This document shows positions 46,015-54,815 of a stretch of 64,000 nucleotides of DNA, one piece after another; position 1 is the first letter of the stretch, and each line of letters starts with the position of its first letter. Source of the stretch: Pseudonocardia cypriaca. Its GTDB lineage: Bacteria > Actinomycetota > Actinomycetes > Mycobacteriales > Pseudonocardiaceae. Position numbers and translations under genes: made by a program. Under the pieces are notes generated by a model. That model was not told where the DNA came from and did no database searches. It was given only the letters and a program-made list of their open reading frames with translations. The stretch spans positions 496,001 to 560,000 of the forward strand of contig NZ_VFPH01000002.1 in the NCBI RefSeq assembly GCF_006717045.1. Direction: 5' to 3'.

Positions 46015-46736
46015 ATGCGCTGGACGTCCTGCTCTGGGGCGTGCTGCCCTACGTGACGATCGCGATCCTCGTCGCCGGCACGATCTGGCGGTACCGATAC
46101 GACAAGTTCGGATGGACGACCCGCTCATCCGAGCTGTACGAGTCGAAGCTGCTGCGCATCGGCAGCCCGCTGTTCCACTTCGGCATCCTCGTGGTGGTCA
46201 TCGGCCACGTCATCGGGTTGGTGATCCCGAAGAGCTGGACCGACGCAGCGGGTCTGTCCCAGGAGGCCTACCACGTGCAGGCGCTGCTGCTCGGCGGGAT
46301 CGCCGGCTTCTGCACCCTCGTCGGGGTCGGGATCCTCGTCTACCGCCGCCGCACCACCGGGCCGGTCTTCATGGCCACCACGAAGAACGACAAAGCCATG
46401 TACGTGGTGCTGGTCGCCGCGATCGTCGTCGGGCTGGCAACCACCCTCCTCGGCGCCGCCGGCGGCGAGGAGCACAACTACCGGCTGTCGGTCGCCCCCT
46501 GGTTCCGGTCACTGTTCGTGCTGCAGCCCGACATCGAAGCGATGGCCCACTCCGGCCTCGCGTTCCAGCTGCACACACTCATCGGCATGCTGCTGTTCGC
46601 GATCTGGCCGTTCACCCGGCTCGTACATGCCTTCACCGCGCCGATCGGCTACCTGTTCCGGCCCTACATCGTCTACCGATCCCGAGGCGGCGGGCCGGCG
46701 TCGCGACAGCCGCGACGTGGCTGGGAACGGGTCTGA
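46011..46736 (+). CDS. narI: Respiratory nitrate reductase gamma subunit (cytochrome b)
   Basis: The 241-residue membrane protein has five helices. Histidines in FHFGILVVVIGHVIGL and SGLAFQLHTLIGMLLFAIWP ligate the two b haems. It takes electrons from menaquinol at the outer face and anchors NarGH. The start has GAGGAG six bases upstream. Confidence 0.95.
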   Translation: MNALDVLLWGVLPYVTIAILVAGTIWRYRYDKFGWTTRSSELYESKLLRIGSPLFHFGILVVVIGHVIGLVIPKSWTDAAGLSQEAYHVQALLLGGIAGFCTLVGVGILVYRRRTTGPVFMATTKNDKAMYVVLVAAIVVGLATTLLGAAGGEEHNYRLSVAPWFRSLFVLQPDIEAMAHSGLAFQLHTLIGMLLFAIWPFTRLVHAFTAPIGYLFRPYIVYRSRGGGPASRQPRRGWERV

Positions 46737-46741
46737 GCACG

Positions 46742-47092
46742 ATGCAGAAGCTGTCGCTGGACGCGCTCGCCCGCGAGCAGCTCGACGCCGCCCGGCGCAG
46801 CCCCGCCGGGCGGGCGGCGCACACCGCGGTGGGTGGGCACGAGCACGTGATGCGCCAGACCGTGATCGCGTTGCTGCGCGGCCGGAGCCTGGCCGAGCAC
46901 GTGAACCCGGGCGAAGCCACCGTGCACGTCCTGCTCGGCCGCGTCCGCCTCGTGAGCGGCGACAACGCGTGGGACGGCAGGCGTGGGGACCTGCTGATCG
47001 TTCCGCCCGCGTCGCACAGTCTCGAGGCGCTGGAGGATGCCGCTGTGCTGCTCACCGTGGCGAAGCGAAGCAGCCACACATCCTCACTGTGA
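46742..47092 (+). CDS. Small cupin-like protein
   Basis: The 116-residue product has a cupin barrel pattern: LAEHVNPGEATVHVLLGRVR then GDLLIVPPASHSLEALEDAA. It begins five bases after narI, so it is probably the fifth gene of the nar operon. Cupins of this size may bind a metal or a small ligand; only some of the usual metal histidines are present (H in AEHV and in SHSL). The role in nitrate respiration is unknown. Confidence 0.75.
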   Translation: MQKLSLDALAREQLDAARRSPAGRAAHTAVGGHEHVMRQTVIALLRGRSLAEHVNPGEATVHVLLGRVRLVSGDNAWDGRRGDLLIVPPASHSLEALEDAAVLLTVAKRSSHTSSL

Positions 47093-47170
47093 GCAGCCAC
47101 GGTTGCGACTGGTCCCACCCGATGGCGGACCTTCGGCACGTGGGCGCTCCGGCGAGTCCCGCCTGGGTTC

Positions 47171-47704
47171 TCAGGCGGTGCTGGTGGCGGCGGTGGCGGC
47201 ACGGGCGACATCGGCCCCCCACGCCCGTGCCCGGTCGAGCTCGCCCTCGAGCAGCGGCCCCTGTGTACCGGTGACGCGGAACGTCTCGGGGCGGGCGACG
47301 AGGTCGTAGCCGAGGTGGCGCAGCTTGCGGGCCGCTCCGGCCGCTGCGGAGCCGGGCAGCCGCGGGCGATCCATCCGCGTGTCGAACGCCGCCGCGCGCA
47401 CGCCCGTCGGCGCCTGCGCGAGAGCGGCGAGCCACTCCCGCAACCCGGTCTGCGCCGGCTGCGCGCCGGCACCCGCCTGCTCGGCCGCGGACCGGCGGGT
47501 CGACATCCGCGTCATCGCGAACGCGTGGGTCGGGCCACCCACGACGAGGAGGTCGACGCCGTCCAGGGGCTCCGGGGAGTGGCTGACGTCCGCGACGCGG
47601 ACCTGCCCGGACTCGCCCAACCCCCGAGCCAGCCCGTGGGCCACCTCCTCGGCGATCCGCCGGGTGTTGCCGAACATCGACTCCACCACCACGAGCGCGC
47701 ACAT
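47171..47704 (-). CDS. Flavodoxin-like protein
   Basis: The 177-residue protein starts MCALVVVESMFGNTRRIAEE, a flavodoxin FMN-phosphate loop (SMFGNTR), then DLLVVGGPTHAFAMTR and the late GYDLVARPETFRVTGTQGPL. It is likely an FMN electron carrier or a flavodoxin-domain stress protein. AGGAGACGG precedes ATG 47704. It converges on the nar-cupin operon. A DevR-like box lies 107 bases upstream. Confidence 0.85.
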   Translation of the reverse strand: MCALVVVESMFGNTRRIAEEVAHGLARGLGESGQVRVADVSHSPEPLDGVDLLVVGGPTHAFAMTRMSTRRSAAEQAGAGAQPAQTGLREWLAALAQAPTGVRAAAFDTRMDRPRLPGSAAAGAARKLRHLGYDLVARPETFRVTGTQGPLLEGELDRARAWGADVARAATAATSTA

Positions 47705-47808
47705 CCGCCGTCTCCTGTCTCTGGGTTCCAGCTCCCAGCTTCATTCGCGGAACGGGGGCGGCGGCAGGGCTGCAGCTCCCCGTCCGGCGGGACGTCCGCG
47801 GGGGCCGG

Positions 47809-48212
47809 TCAGGCCGAAGGTCCCGCCCGGTGCCGCGACCACCACTTCTCGACCGCGACGACCGGCACGACGACCGCGCCCGCGGCGGCGGCTAGGAGCC
47901 ACTGCCCCGGCGTGAGATCCGCGGTGCGGAACACGGCCTGCATGAACGGCAGGTGCACCCCGCGGCTGAACAGGAAGGGCGATCGCGACGGCGGCCATGA
48001 GCGCGCCGATCCAGACCGTGCGCATGACGACGAACCGCGACAAGAGCGGCTCGTCGCCCGGGACGAGGTGCTCGGCCGCTGTCTGCGTCCACTGGCCGTC
48101 CCGGCGCATCCTGGCCAGTTCCGACACCAGCCGGGCCAGCGCCTGGATGGCGTGACCGGCGCGGTACTCCTCCACGAACCCGATCAGCGCGTTGCACGAT
48201 CCGCAGATGACC
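47809..48212 (-). pseudogene. Remnant of a P-type cation ATPase (CtpF-like), internally deleted
   Basis: Three pieces of one protein survive in order. NALIGFVEEYRAGHAI to EHLVPGD is the actuator start of P2-type ATPases. EPLLSRFVVMRTVWIGALM is a late membrane helix. After a frame change come VHLPFMQAVFRTADLTPGQW and VVVPVVAVEKWW, the C-terminus ending at 47809. The phosphorylation (DKTG) and nucleotide domains are gone. CtpF (Rv1997) is a DosR-regulon ATPase in M. tuberculosis, which fits the island. Boundaries are approximate. Confidence 0.75.
47812..47823. promoter_or_regulatory. DevR/DosR-like box upstream of the flavodoxin gene
   Basis: GGCCGAAGGTCC (reverse GGACCTTCGGCC) lies 107 bases before the flavodoxin start and overlaps the end of the P-type ATPase remnant. 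Confidence 0.55.
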
Positions 48213-48269
48213 GCTCCCGAGTCCGATCCGTCGCGATCGACACTCCCGGGGCGACCGGCGCCCTCCCCA

Positions 48270-48304
48270 GGGCCGGACGTCCCGCGAACACGGACTTTCG
48301 GCCC
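48270..48304. promoter_or_regulatory. Two DevR/DosR-like boxes upstream of the ATPase remnant
   Basis: GGGCCGGACGTCCC (48270-48283) and GGACTTTCGGCCC (48292-48304) stand nine bases apart, just upstream of where the ATPase gene would begin. They look like a surviving promoter of a dead gene. Confidence 0.5.
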
Positions 48305-48318
48305 GGCTCGGTGGCCGG

Positions 48319-50397
48319 TCAGCCGGCGGGCTGGGCCTGGATGGCGGTGATCGCGACGGTGTTGACGATGTCGGTGACGGTCGCGCCCCGGGACAGGTCG
48401 TTCACCGGCCGCGCCAGGCCCTGCAGCACCGGCCCGATCGCCACAGCGCCCGCGCTGCGCTGCACGGCCTTGTAGGTGTTGTTGCCCGTGTTCAGGTCCG
48501 GGAAGATCAACACCGTCGCCCGGCCCGCGACCGCGCTCCCGGGCAGCTTCGTGCGCGCCACCCCGGGGTCGACGGCGGCGTCGTACTGGATCGGACCCTC
48601 GACCGGCAACCCGGGCGCGCGTTCGCGCACGAGCGCCGTGGCGCGTCGCACGTGCTCGACGTCGCTGCCGGAACCCGACTCCCCCGTCGAGTACGACAGC
48701 ATCGCCACCCGGGGCTCGATCCCGAACAGGCCGGCCGTAGCGGCGGCGGAGATCGCGATGTCGGCGAGCTGCTCGGCCGTCGGGTTGGGCACGACCGCGC
48801 AGTCGGCGTAGACCAGCACCCGGTCGGACAGGCACATGAGGAATGCGCTGGACACCAGCGACACCCCCGGCCCGGTCCGGATCACCTCGAACGCGGGCCG
48901 GATGGTGTGGGCCGTCGTGTGCGCGGCACCCGAGACCAGGCCGTCGGCGCGGCCCTGGTGCACCATCATCGTCCCGAAGTAGGTCGCGTCGGCCATCAGG
49001 TCCAGCGCCACCGGCACCGCCACACCGCGGTGCCGGCGCAGATCGGCGTACACGCGGGCGAACGGCTCCCGCCACGGCGAGGTCGCCGGATCGACGAACC
49101 GGGCCGCCGAGACGTCCACCCCCAGCGCGGCGGCCCTCGCGCGCACTTCGTCCTCGCGACCGAGCAGCGTGAGGTCGGCGACGCCCCGCAGCAACAGCTG
49201 CTCGGCGGCCTGGAGGATCCGGTCGTCCTCGCTCTCCGGCAGCACGACGTGCCGCCGGTCGGCGCGCGCCCGCTCCAGCAGCTGCTGCTGGAACATCAGC
49301 GGGGTCGTCCGCGTCGGGCGGGCGACGGCGAGCTGCTCGCGCAGCCGCTCGTGGTCGACGTGGTCCTCGAACATGGCGATCGCCGTGGCGATCTTGCGCG
49401 CACTGTCGACACCGATCGCGCCGCGCACCTCGCGGACGGCCGCGGCCGTCTCGTACGTGTCGGCGTCGACCGCCAGGATCGGGATGCCGGCGACGTCGAA
49501 CCCGGGGGCCAGCCGCCGGACCGGCTCGGCGACCATCCCGCCCGAGAGCAGCAGCCCGGCCACCGACGGGTACCCGGCGGATGCGCGCGCGGCCAGGATC
49601 CCCGCGATGATGTCGGCGCGGTCCCCAGGGGTGATCACCAGATCCCCGTCGGCGATGCGGTCGAGGAAGGCCGGGAGGCCCATCGCGCCGACGATGACCC
49701 GCGCGACCTCGCGCGGGGCGGCCGGGGCGACGACCGACCGGGCGCCCAGCCGGTCGGCGATCTCCGCGACCGTCGGCGCCGCCAGCAGCGGCACCTCGGG
49801 CAGCACCCCCCAAGGCAGCTCCCCCACAGCCGCGGGCATCCCGTCCCGCACCGCCTCCACCTGGTCGCCACCGACGCGGTTGCAGACCACGCCCAGCACC
49901 GCGCACCCGCGGTCGGCGAGCACCGCGACGCCCTGGTGCGCTGCCTCGAGCACCTGGTCGGCGGAGCGAGCGCGGCCGCCGACCACCAGCAGGACGGGCG
50001 CGGCGAGGTTGCGCGCAGCGTCGACGTTGAGGTCCAGCTCGACGACGGGCGATGCGGACGTGAAGTCGCTGCCCTCCAGCAACACGACGTCGGCCTCCGC
50101 GCCCACGCGCGCGCACCCGTCCAGCACGCGGGCCAGCAGGCGCTCGTACCCGTCCCGCCGGTCCGCGTCGTGCAGGTCGTCGGCCGTGAGCGCGAACGAG
50201 CTGGAGTAGGACTGCGGCAGCCCGTACCGGCAGCGGACGAGCTCGACGTCCGGGTCCGGCGGGTCGGCGGCGGCGACCAGCGGCCGGAACAGAGCCAGCC
50301 GTCCGGCATGCCGGGACAGCACCTCCGCCAGCCCGAGCACCACCGCCGACTTGCCGGTGCCGGCCTCCATCGCCATGACGTACACGTGCCGGGTCAC
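48319..50397 (-). CDS. pta: Phosphate acetyltransferase (long form)
   Basis: The 692-residue protein has an N-terminal P-loop domain like dethiobiotin synthetase (VMAMEAGTGKSAVVLGLAEV), then a DRTGG domain, then the catalytic PTA domain with HVVLPESEDDRILQAAEQLL, MVHQGRADGLVSGAAHTTAH and VLIFPDLNTGNNTYKAVQR. It interconverts acetyl phosphate and acetyl-CoA. With xfp and ackA elsewhere in the window it completes an acetate/acetyl-phosphate node. It starts at GTG 50397 with no strong ribosome site. No clear box is seen upstream. Confidence 0.95.
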   Translation of the reverse strand: MTRHVYVMAMEAGTGKSAVVLGLAEVLSRHAGRLALFRPLVAAADPPDPDVELVRCRYGLPQSYSSSFALTADDLHDADRRDGYERLLARVLDGCARVGAEADVVLLEGSDFTSASPVVELDLNVDAARNLAAPVLLVVGGRARSADQVLEAAHQGVAVLADRGCAVLGVVCNRVGGDQVEAVRDGMPAAVGELPWGVLPEVPLLAAPTVAEIADRLGARSVVAPAAPREVARVIVGAMGLPAFLDRIADGDLVITPGDRADIIAGILAARASAGYPSVAGLLLSGGMVAEPVRRLAPGFDVAGIPILAVDADTYETAAAVREVRGAIGVDSARKIATAIAMFEDHVDHERLREQLAVARPTRTTPLMFQQQLLERARADRRHVVLPESEDDRILQAAEQLLLRGVADLTLLGREDEVRARAAALGVDVSAARFVDPATSPWREPFARVYADLRRHRGVAVPVALDLMADATYFGTMMVHQGRADGLVSGAAHTTAHTIRPAFEVIRTGPGVSLVSSAFLMCLSDRVLVYADCAVVPNPTAEQLADIAISAAATAGLFGIEPRVAMLSYSTGESGSGSDVEHVRRATALVRERAPGLPVEGPIQYDAAVDPGVARTKLPGSAVAGRATVLIFPDLNTGNNTYKAVQRSAGAVAIGPVLQGLARPVNDLSRGATVTDIVNTVAITAIQAQPAG

Positions 50398-50593
50398 GGC
50401 ACCATCTTCGACGGCCCGGCGACGGACCGCAGGCGCGGTCCCGCTCAGGCCGGCCTGCCGCGTCGAACGGCTCCCGGGCAGCGCGGCGCGGGGGCGATCG
50501 GCATCCTCTTCGCCCTGCCGTGAGCCGCTCGCCCCATGATCCGCCGTCTCGGTTGTCCATGGCTGCGGCGACAGCAGCGGGTCGACGGTGGCC

Positions 50594-51481
50594 TCATCGC
50601 GCTGCGTTCGTCGAGTGGGTGGCCTGCGCCACCGGCGCCGGGACCGGCGGGGTGACGACGACCGGGCAGGGGGCGAACTCGACCAGCGCGCGGCTCGTCG
50701 AGCCGAGCCTCGTGCCCTGTGTGAGCCCGTGGCCGCGATGTCCGACGACCAGCATGCGGGCGTCGTCGGCCCATCGCAGGAGCGCTCGCAGCGCGGTGTC
50801 GTTCACGAGGTCGCGCCGGATGTCCAGGGCGGGTCGGGCCTCGGCCGCTGCCTGGATCTCCTCCGCGAGCACCGCGCCACCCTGTTCGGCGAGCTCTGCC
50901 CAGTCGTCGTGCCTGCGACGCAGGCCGCCGCCGCTCTCGGCGACGTCGGACCAGGCGTGCACGGCGATGAGCGGAGCACCCACCGACGCTGCGACGTCGA
51001 CGGCGAGCAGTGCGGCGGCGTGCCCGGTCGCGGATCCGTCGACGCCCACGACGACCGGACCGTTGCGGGGCGGAGCCACCCGCGGCGCGGCGCCCCGCAC
51101 CACCGCGACCGGGCACGGCACGGTCCCGGCCAGCGCGAGCGCGACGGCGCCGGCGAGCATCCCGGACCAGGCACCCTCACCGTAGCTGCCCAGCACGAGC
51201 ATCCTGGCGCGGTCGGCCCGATCGGCGAGCAGCTCGACGGTGCCGTGCGGCACGACCTCGACGCGACTCGGGGCGGCACCGGCGTTCTCGGCCGCATCGG
51301 CCAGCTCCCGCAGCCAGGCGGGCTGTGCCTCCTGCGCGGGTGCCTCCCCGGGCACGGCGTGCAGCAGGTGCAGCGGGGCACCCCACGCCGCGGCGAGGTC
51401 ACCGGCCCAGACCGCTGCGGCGCGCGCCGAGTCCGAGGCGTCCACTCCCACCACCACGGGCCGCTCATCGTGTCTCTCCAC
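50594..51481 (-). CDS. Tandem-domain universal stress protein
   Basis: The 295-residue protein has two USP domains: PVVVGVDASDSARAAAVWAG to VLGSYGEGAWSGMLAGAVA, and PVVVGVDGSATGHAAALLAV to VVGHRGHGLTQGTRLGSTS. The second has the G-2X-G-9X-G-S/T pattern; the first is looser and may not bind ATP. GTG 51481 follows GGAGGGAGGAACC. It lies between pta and another USP on the same strand. Confidence 0.9.
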   Translation of the reverse strand: MERHDERPVVVGVDASDSARAAAVWAGDLAAAWGAPLHLLHAVPGEAPAQEAQPAWLRELADAAENAGAAPSRVEVVPHGTVELLADRADRARMLVLGSYGEGAWSGMLAGAVALALAGTVPCPVAVVRGAAPRVAPPRNGPVVVGVDGSATGHAAALLAVDVAASVGAPLIAVHAWSDVAESGGGLRRRHDDWAELAEQGGAVLAEEIQAAAEARPALDIRRDLVNDTALRALLRWADDARMLVVGHRGHGLTQGTRLGSTSRALVEFAPCPVVVTPPVPAPVAQATHSTNAAR

Positions 51482-51633
51482 GGTTCCTCCCTCCGGCCTC
51501 GGGGCGCTGATGTGCGCGGCTGGGCCACCTCTCACTCTGCGGCCGCGCCGGCGGCTCCACCAGGGTCGACGGACCCGCCACCCGCGCGAGAGTGGGCCGG
51601 CCGGCCCCGCGACCGCGGGAGCGACGAGGATCG

Positions 51634-52491
51634 TCATCCCGGTTCCCCGGTGTCGGGCCGCACGACTGCGACCGGGCAGTGCACACGGTGCAGGACCGCG
51701 TGGCTGACCGACCCGAGCACCAGACCCGCGACACCACCACGGCCGCGGGACCCGACCACGACCAACTGCGCCCGCTGGGACTGCTCGACCAGGGCACGCG
51801 CGGGGTGATCCCGCCTCACGAGGCGCTCGATCGGCACGTCCGGGTACTTCTCCCCCCATCCGGCGAGCCGCTCGGCGAGCGCCCGGCGCTCGTCGTCCCC
51901 GATGGCGTCCCGGTCCAGCAGCGGGGCCAGTGACGGATCCACGAGCAGGTCCCACCACGTGTGCACCGCCACCAGCGGCACCTCCCGCGCCGCGGCGGCC
52001 TCGAAGGCGAACGCCAGCGCCGCCTCGCTCGTCGGCGAGCCGTCCACCCCGACCACGACCGGCGCCGCAGAGTCGGGCGTCTCGGCCTCATCGCGTACGA
52101 CGACCGTGGGGCAGTCCGCGTGCGCACCGAGCGCGACGGCGACCGAGCCGAGCAGCAGCCCGGTCACCCCGCCGAGACCACGATCACCGATCACGACCAA
52201 CTGCGACCGCCGCGCCTCCTCGGTCAGGACCGCGATCGGGAAGCCCACCACCAGCTGCGACTGCACCTCGAGCGTCGGCTGCTCGTGCTGCGCCATCCGA
52301 ACCGACTCGGCCAGCTGCCGGCGGGCCACGCCGAGCATGATCTCCCGGTAGCTCTCCCCGAGCCCGACCTGCCCGATCGGCCGGCCGAACAACCACTCGA
52401 AGGCCGTCACCACCCGCAGGGGCACCCGCCGACGCCCGGCCTCCTGAGCCGCCCACCGGACGGCGCGCCGGGCGGGCTCCGATCCGTCCAC
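51634..52491 (-). CDS. Tandem universal stress protein with a damaged N-terminus
   Basis: From GTG 52491 the protein has 285 residues. Domain one has DGSEPARRAVRWAAQEAG and VIGDRGLGGVTGLLLGSVA; domain two has PVVVGVDGSPTSEAALAFA and VGSRGRGGVAGLVLGSVSHA. The first strand is wrong: other family members have RPVVVGVDGSE, but here only GCCGTCGTG precedes GACGGATCG. In another frame the bases just before read RDERP, so about ten bases seem to be lost and the frame changes. No better start exists in frame. It is very similar to the USP at 34911-35819. Confidence 0.8.
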   Translation of the reverse strand: MDGSEPARRAVRWAAQEAGRRRVPLRVVTAFEWLFGRPIGQVGLGESYREIMLGVARRQLAESVRMAQHEQPTLEVQSQLVVGFPIAVLTEEARRSQLVVIGDRGLGGVTGLLLGSVAVALGAHADCPTVVVRDEAETPDSAAPVVVGVDGSPTSEAALAFAFEAAAAREVPLVAVHTWWDLLVDPSLAPLLDRDAIGDDERRALAERLAGWGEKYPDVPIERLVRRDHPARALVEQSQRAQLVVVGSRGRGGVAGLVLGSVSHAVLHRVHCPVAVVRPDTGEPG

Positions 52492-52570
52492 GACGGCCGC
52501 TCGTCCCGCGATGCCGCGCCGTAGGTCGGTCCACCAGGCCGTCCTCGGCGTGACCTCCGGCGGCGCACAC

Positions 52571-52584
52571 GGGCCGTCCGCCCC
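52571..52584. promoter_or_regulatory. Possible DevR/DosR-like box between the USP and CBS genes
   Basis: GGGCCGTCCGCCCC resembles the box before the nitroreductase at 55935 (GGGCCCTTCGCCC) and lies 59 bases before the CBS gene start. It is weaker than the others. Confidence 0.4.
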
Positions 52585-52643
52585 TGCCAGGCGCGGCCGG
52601 CAGGCGAGACGCTGAAGCCGTCCCGACCCGAGGGGAGCAGGCG

Positions 52644-53120
52644 ATGAGGGCAACGGATCATCGGCGGACAGATCGCCGGGGCCTGGCAGCACCACCAGAG
52701 GCTCGCGACGAGGACCCGCCGGTGAAGACCCTGATGACGCAGCGGCTCGTCGGGATAACCGCGGACGTGAGCCTGGCGACCGCGCTGCGCCTGATGGCGG
52801 AGGGTGGGATCCGGCACCTGCCCGTGTTCGACGGCAGCTGGTGCTGCGGGCTGCTCGTCGAGACCGACGTCGTGGGCCACCTCCTGGCCGGCGTCCCCGA
52901 AGAACGGTCGGCGACGTCGGTCGCCCATCTCGTCCGCCCCGCGCCCGCGGTGACCGCTGCTGCCCGGCGGTCGGTCGCCGCACGCTCGATCCAGATCGGC
53001 GGGCTCGACGCCGTGCTCGTCATGGAAGGGGACCGGCTGGTCGGGATCGTGACGACCACCGACCTCATCCGCTCGCTCGCCGGACGTCCGGACAGCATCG
53101 ACGCGGGAACGGCGCCATGA
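52644..53120 (+). CDS. CBS-domain protein
   Basis: The 158-residue protein has a tandem CBS pair: VKTLMTQRLVGITADVSLAT to LLVETDVVGHLLAG, then VAHLVRPAPAVTAAARRSVA to VGIVTTTDLIRSLAG. Such pairs bind adenine nucleotides. The DosR regulon of M. tuberculosis contains a comparable protein (Rv2626c). ATG 52644 has GAGGGGAG upstream; a GTG at 52722 could give a shorter form. The kinase-like gene follows after 53 bases, probably in one operon. Confidence 0.85.
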   Translation: MRATDHRRTDRRGLAAPPEARDEDPPVKTLMTQRLVGITADVSLATALRLMAEGGIRHLPVFDGSWCCGLLVETDVVGHLLAGVPEERSATSVAHLVRPAPAVTAAARRSVAARSIQIGGLDAVLVMEGDRLVGIVTTTDLIRSLAGRPDSIDAGTAP

Positions 53121-53173
53121 CCGGTCCGGTCGTCGTGCGAGCTTGAGCGGAGCTACCGAGGCGGGGGGCCCAC

Positions 53174-54676
53174 GTGGACGAGGCGAAGGCCGAGCAGGCC
53201 GCGGCGCTGCACGAGACGCACATCGGCGTCGTGCTGCTGCTCGGCGACCGGGCGTACAAGCTCAAGAAGCCGGTCCGCACCGCGTTCCTCGACTTCAGCA
53301 CTCCGGAGCAGCGGCTCACCGCGCTGCGCCGCGAGCTGGAGCTCAACCGCCGGCTCGCGCCGGACGTCTACCTCGGGCTCTCCCGGGTGTCGGCGCCGTC
53401 CCCCACCGGGGAGGACGTCCCTTCCGAGGACCGTCGCGGGGAGCCGGCCGAGCACCTGCTCGTGATGCGCCGGATGCCGGCCGAGCGGCGGCTCTCGACG
53501 CTCGTGCGCGAGGGGGCCGACGTGGAGGGCGCGCTGCGCGCGCTCGCCCGGCAGGTGGCCGCGTTCCACGCCGGCGCCGACCGCGGCCCGGGGATCGCGG
53601 CGGAGGGCGGCCGGGAGGCCCTGCGCGCCCGCTGGGCCGCGAACACCGTCGAGCTGCACCCCTACGAGGGCACGGTGCTCCCGACGTCGACCCCCGCTGC
53701 GATCGACCGGCTCGTCACCCGCTTCCTCGATGGCCGCGGCCCGCTGTTCGCCCGGCGGATCGCCGAGGACCGGATCGTCGACGGGCACGGCGACCTCATC
53801 GCAGCGGACGTGTTCTGCCTCGACGACGGTCCGCGGGCGCTGGACTGCCTCGAGTTCGACGATCGCCTGCGGTTCGTCGACGGCCTCGACGACGTCGCCT
53901 TCCTGGCTATGGACCTGGAGCGCCTCGGGCGACCGGACCTCGGCGAGGCGTTCCTCGACTCCTACGTCGAGTTCTCCGGCGACCCGGCACCGATGTCGCT
54001 GCGCCACCACTACATCGCCTACCGGGCAGGTGTTCGGGCCAAGGTCGGGTGCATCCGCCACGCGCAGGGCGACCCGACCGCCGGTCCCGAGGCCGCCCAC
54101 TACGCCGCGATCGCCTTACGCCACCTTCGGGCGGGGGCTCCGCGCCTGGTCCTGGTCGGTGGGCTGCCCGGCACCGGGAAGTCGACGCTGTCGGGTGCAC
54201 TCGCCGACCGGTTCGGCGCCGTGGTGCTGTCCAGCGACCGCGTCCGCAAGGAGCTCGCCGGGATCGATCCGGCGCGTCCCGCCGGCGCCGCGTTCGGTCA
54301 GGGCATCTATGCCCCCGAACGCACCGAGGAGCTATACGCCGAGCTGCTGCACCGCGCGGAGGGGCTACTGGGGCGGGGCGAGTCGGTCGTGCTGGACGCC
54401 TCGTGGACGTCGGCGCCGCACCGGGCGACCGCGGTGGACCTCGCCCGGCGCACCAGCAGCGAGCTGCTGCAGCTGGAGTGCCGTGCCGGCGCCGGGACCA
54501 CGGCCCGCCGCATCGCCGGCCGTCACGGCGACCCGTCCGACGCGACCGTGCCCGTCGCCACGCTCATGGCGACCGTCGCCGACCCGTGGCCGGACGCCGT
54601 TCCCGTCGACACGGCGGGGCCGGTCGGGGTCGCGCTGGAGCGCGCCGCGGCGCTCTGGCGGGACGCGGCCGGTTGA
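53174..54676 (+). CDS. Bifunctional aminoglycoside-phosphotransferase-like/ATP-binding protein (Rv2004c-like)
   Basis: The 500-residue protein has two parts. Residues 1-310 resemble an APH kinase fold (GDRAYKLKKPVRTAFLDF, later IVDGHGDLIAADVFCLDDG and LEFDDRLRFVDGLDD, the catalytic HGD and metal-site Asp). Residues 320-500 are a P-loop kinase (LVLVGGLPGTGKSTLSGALA, VVLSSDRVRKELAG). Rv2004c, a DosR-regulon gene recalled as about 498 residues, has the same order. The substrate is unknown and drug resistance is not implied. GTG 53174 is the start. Confidence 0.88.
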   Translation: MDEAKAEQAAALHETHIGVVLLLGDRAYKLKKPVRTAFLDFSTPEQRLTALRRELELNRRLAPDVYLGLSRVSAPSPTGEDVPSEDRRGEPAEHLLVMRRMPAERRLSTLVREGADVEGALRALARQVAAFHAGADRGPGIAAEGGREALRARWAANTVELHPYEGTVLPTSTPAAIDRLVTRFLDGRGPLFARRIAEDRIVDGHGDLIAADVFCLDDGPRALDCLEFDDRLRFVDGLDDVAFLAMDLERLGRPDLGEAFLDSYVEFSGDPAPMSLRHHYIAYRAGVRAKVGCIRHAQGDPTAGPEAAHYAAIALRHLRAGAPRLVLVGGLPGTGKSTLSGALADRFGAVVLSSDRVRKELAGIDPARPAGAAFGQGIYAPERTEELYAELLHRAEGLLGRGESVVLDASWTSAPHRATAVDLARRTSSELLQLECRAGAGTTARRIAGRHGDPSDATVPVATLMATVADPWPDAVPVDTAGPVGVALERAAALWRDAAG

Positions 54677-54714
54677 CCGGCCGGAGCTGTACGCCGGCAG
54701 GAGCAACACGGACA

Positions 54715-54728
54715 GGGCCTTTCGGCCC
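54715..54728. promoter_or_regulatory. DevR/DosR-like box upstream of devR
   Basis: GGGCCTTTCGGCCC, with GGGCC/GGCCC arms, lies 87 bases before the devR start. It suggests autoregulation, as known for mycobacterial DosR. Confidence 0.65.
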
Positions 54729-54815
54729 GCTTTCGCAGGCCGACTGCGGCTCGCCGGAGCGAATACCCGGATCTACCGTTCACCGTGTTCCCAGCCGAGC
54801 GAAAAGGTGAAAGCC

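Noticed and set aside
50425..50445. GGACCGC / GCGGTCC inverted repeat upstream of pta
   Set aside because: The spacing between arms is too long for the box seen elsewhere and the centre lacks TTCG. I could not support DevR control of pta from it.
47741..50560. A 939-codon leftward frame overlapping pta
   Set aside because: Most of it is an out-of-frame reading of pta. Only its last part matches a protein (the P-type ATPase remnant), which is listed separately.
51570..51585. GGGTCGACGGACCC upstream of the USP gene at 51481
   Set aside because: It is palindrome-like, but the half-sites read GGGTC rather than GGGAC/GGGCC, so it does not match the set.
53143..54810. Alternative 555-codon frame over the Rv2004c-like gene
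   Set aside because: The frame lacks the kinase motifs and is Arg/Gly-rich; the frame starting at 53174 contains all expected motifs.
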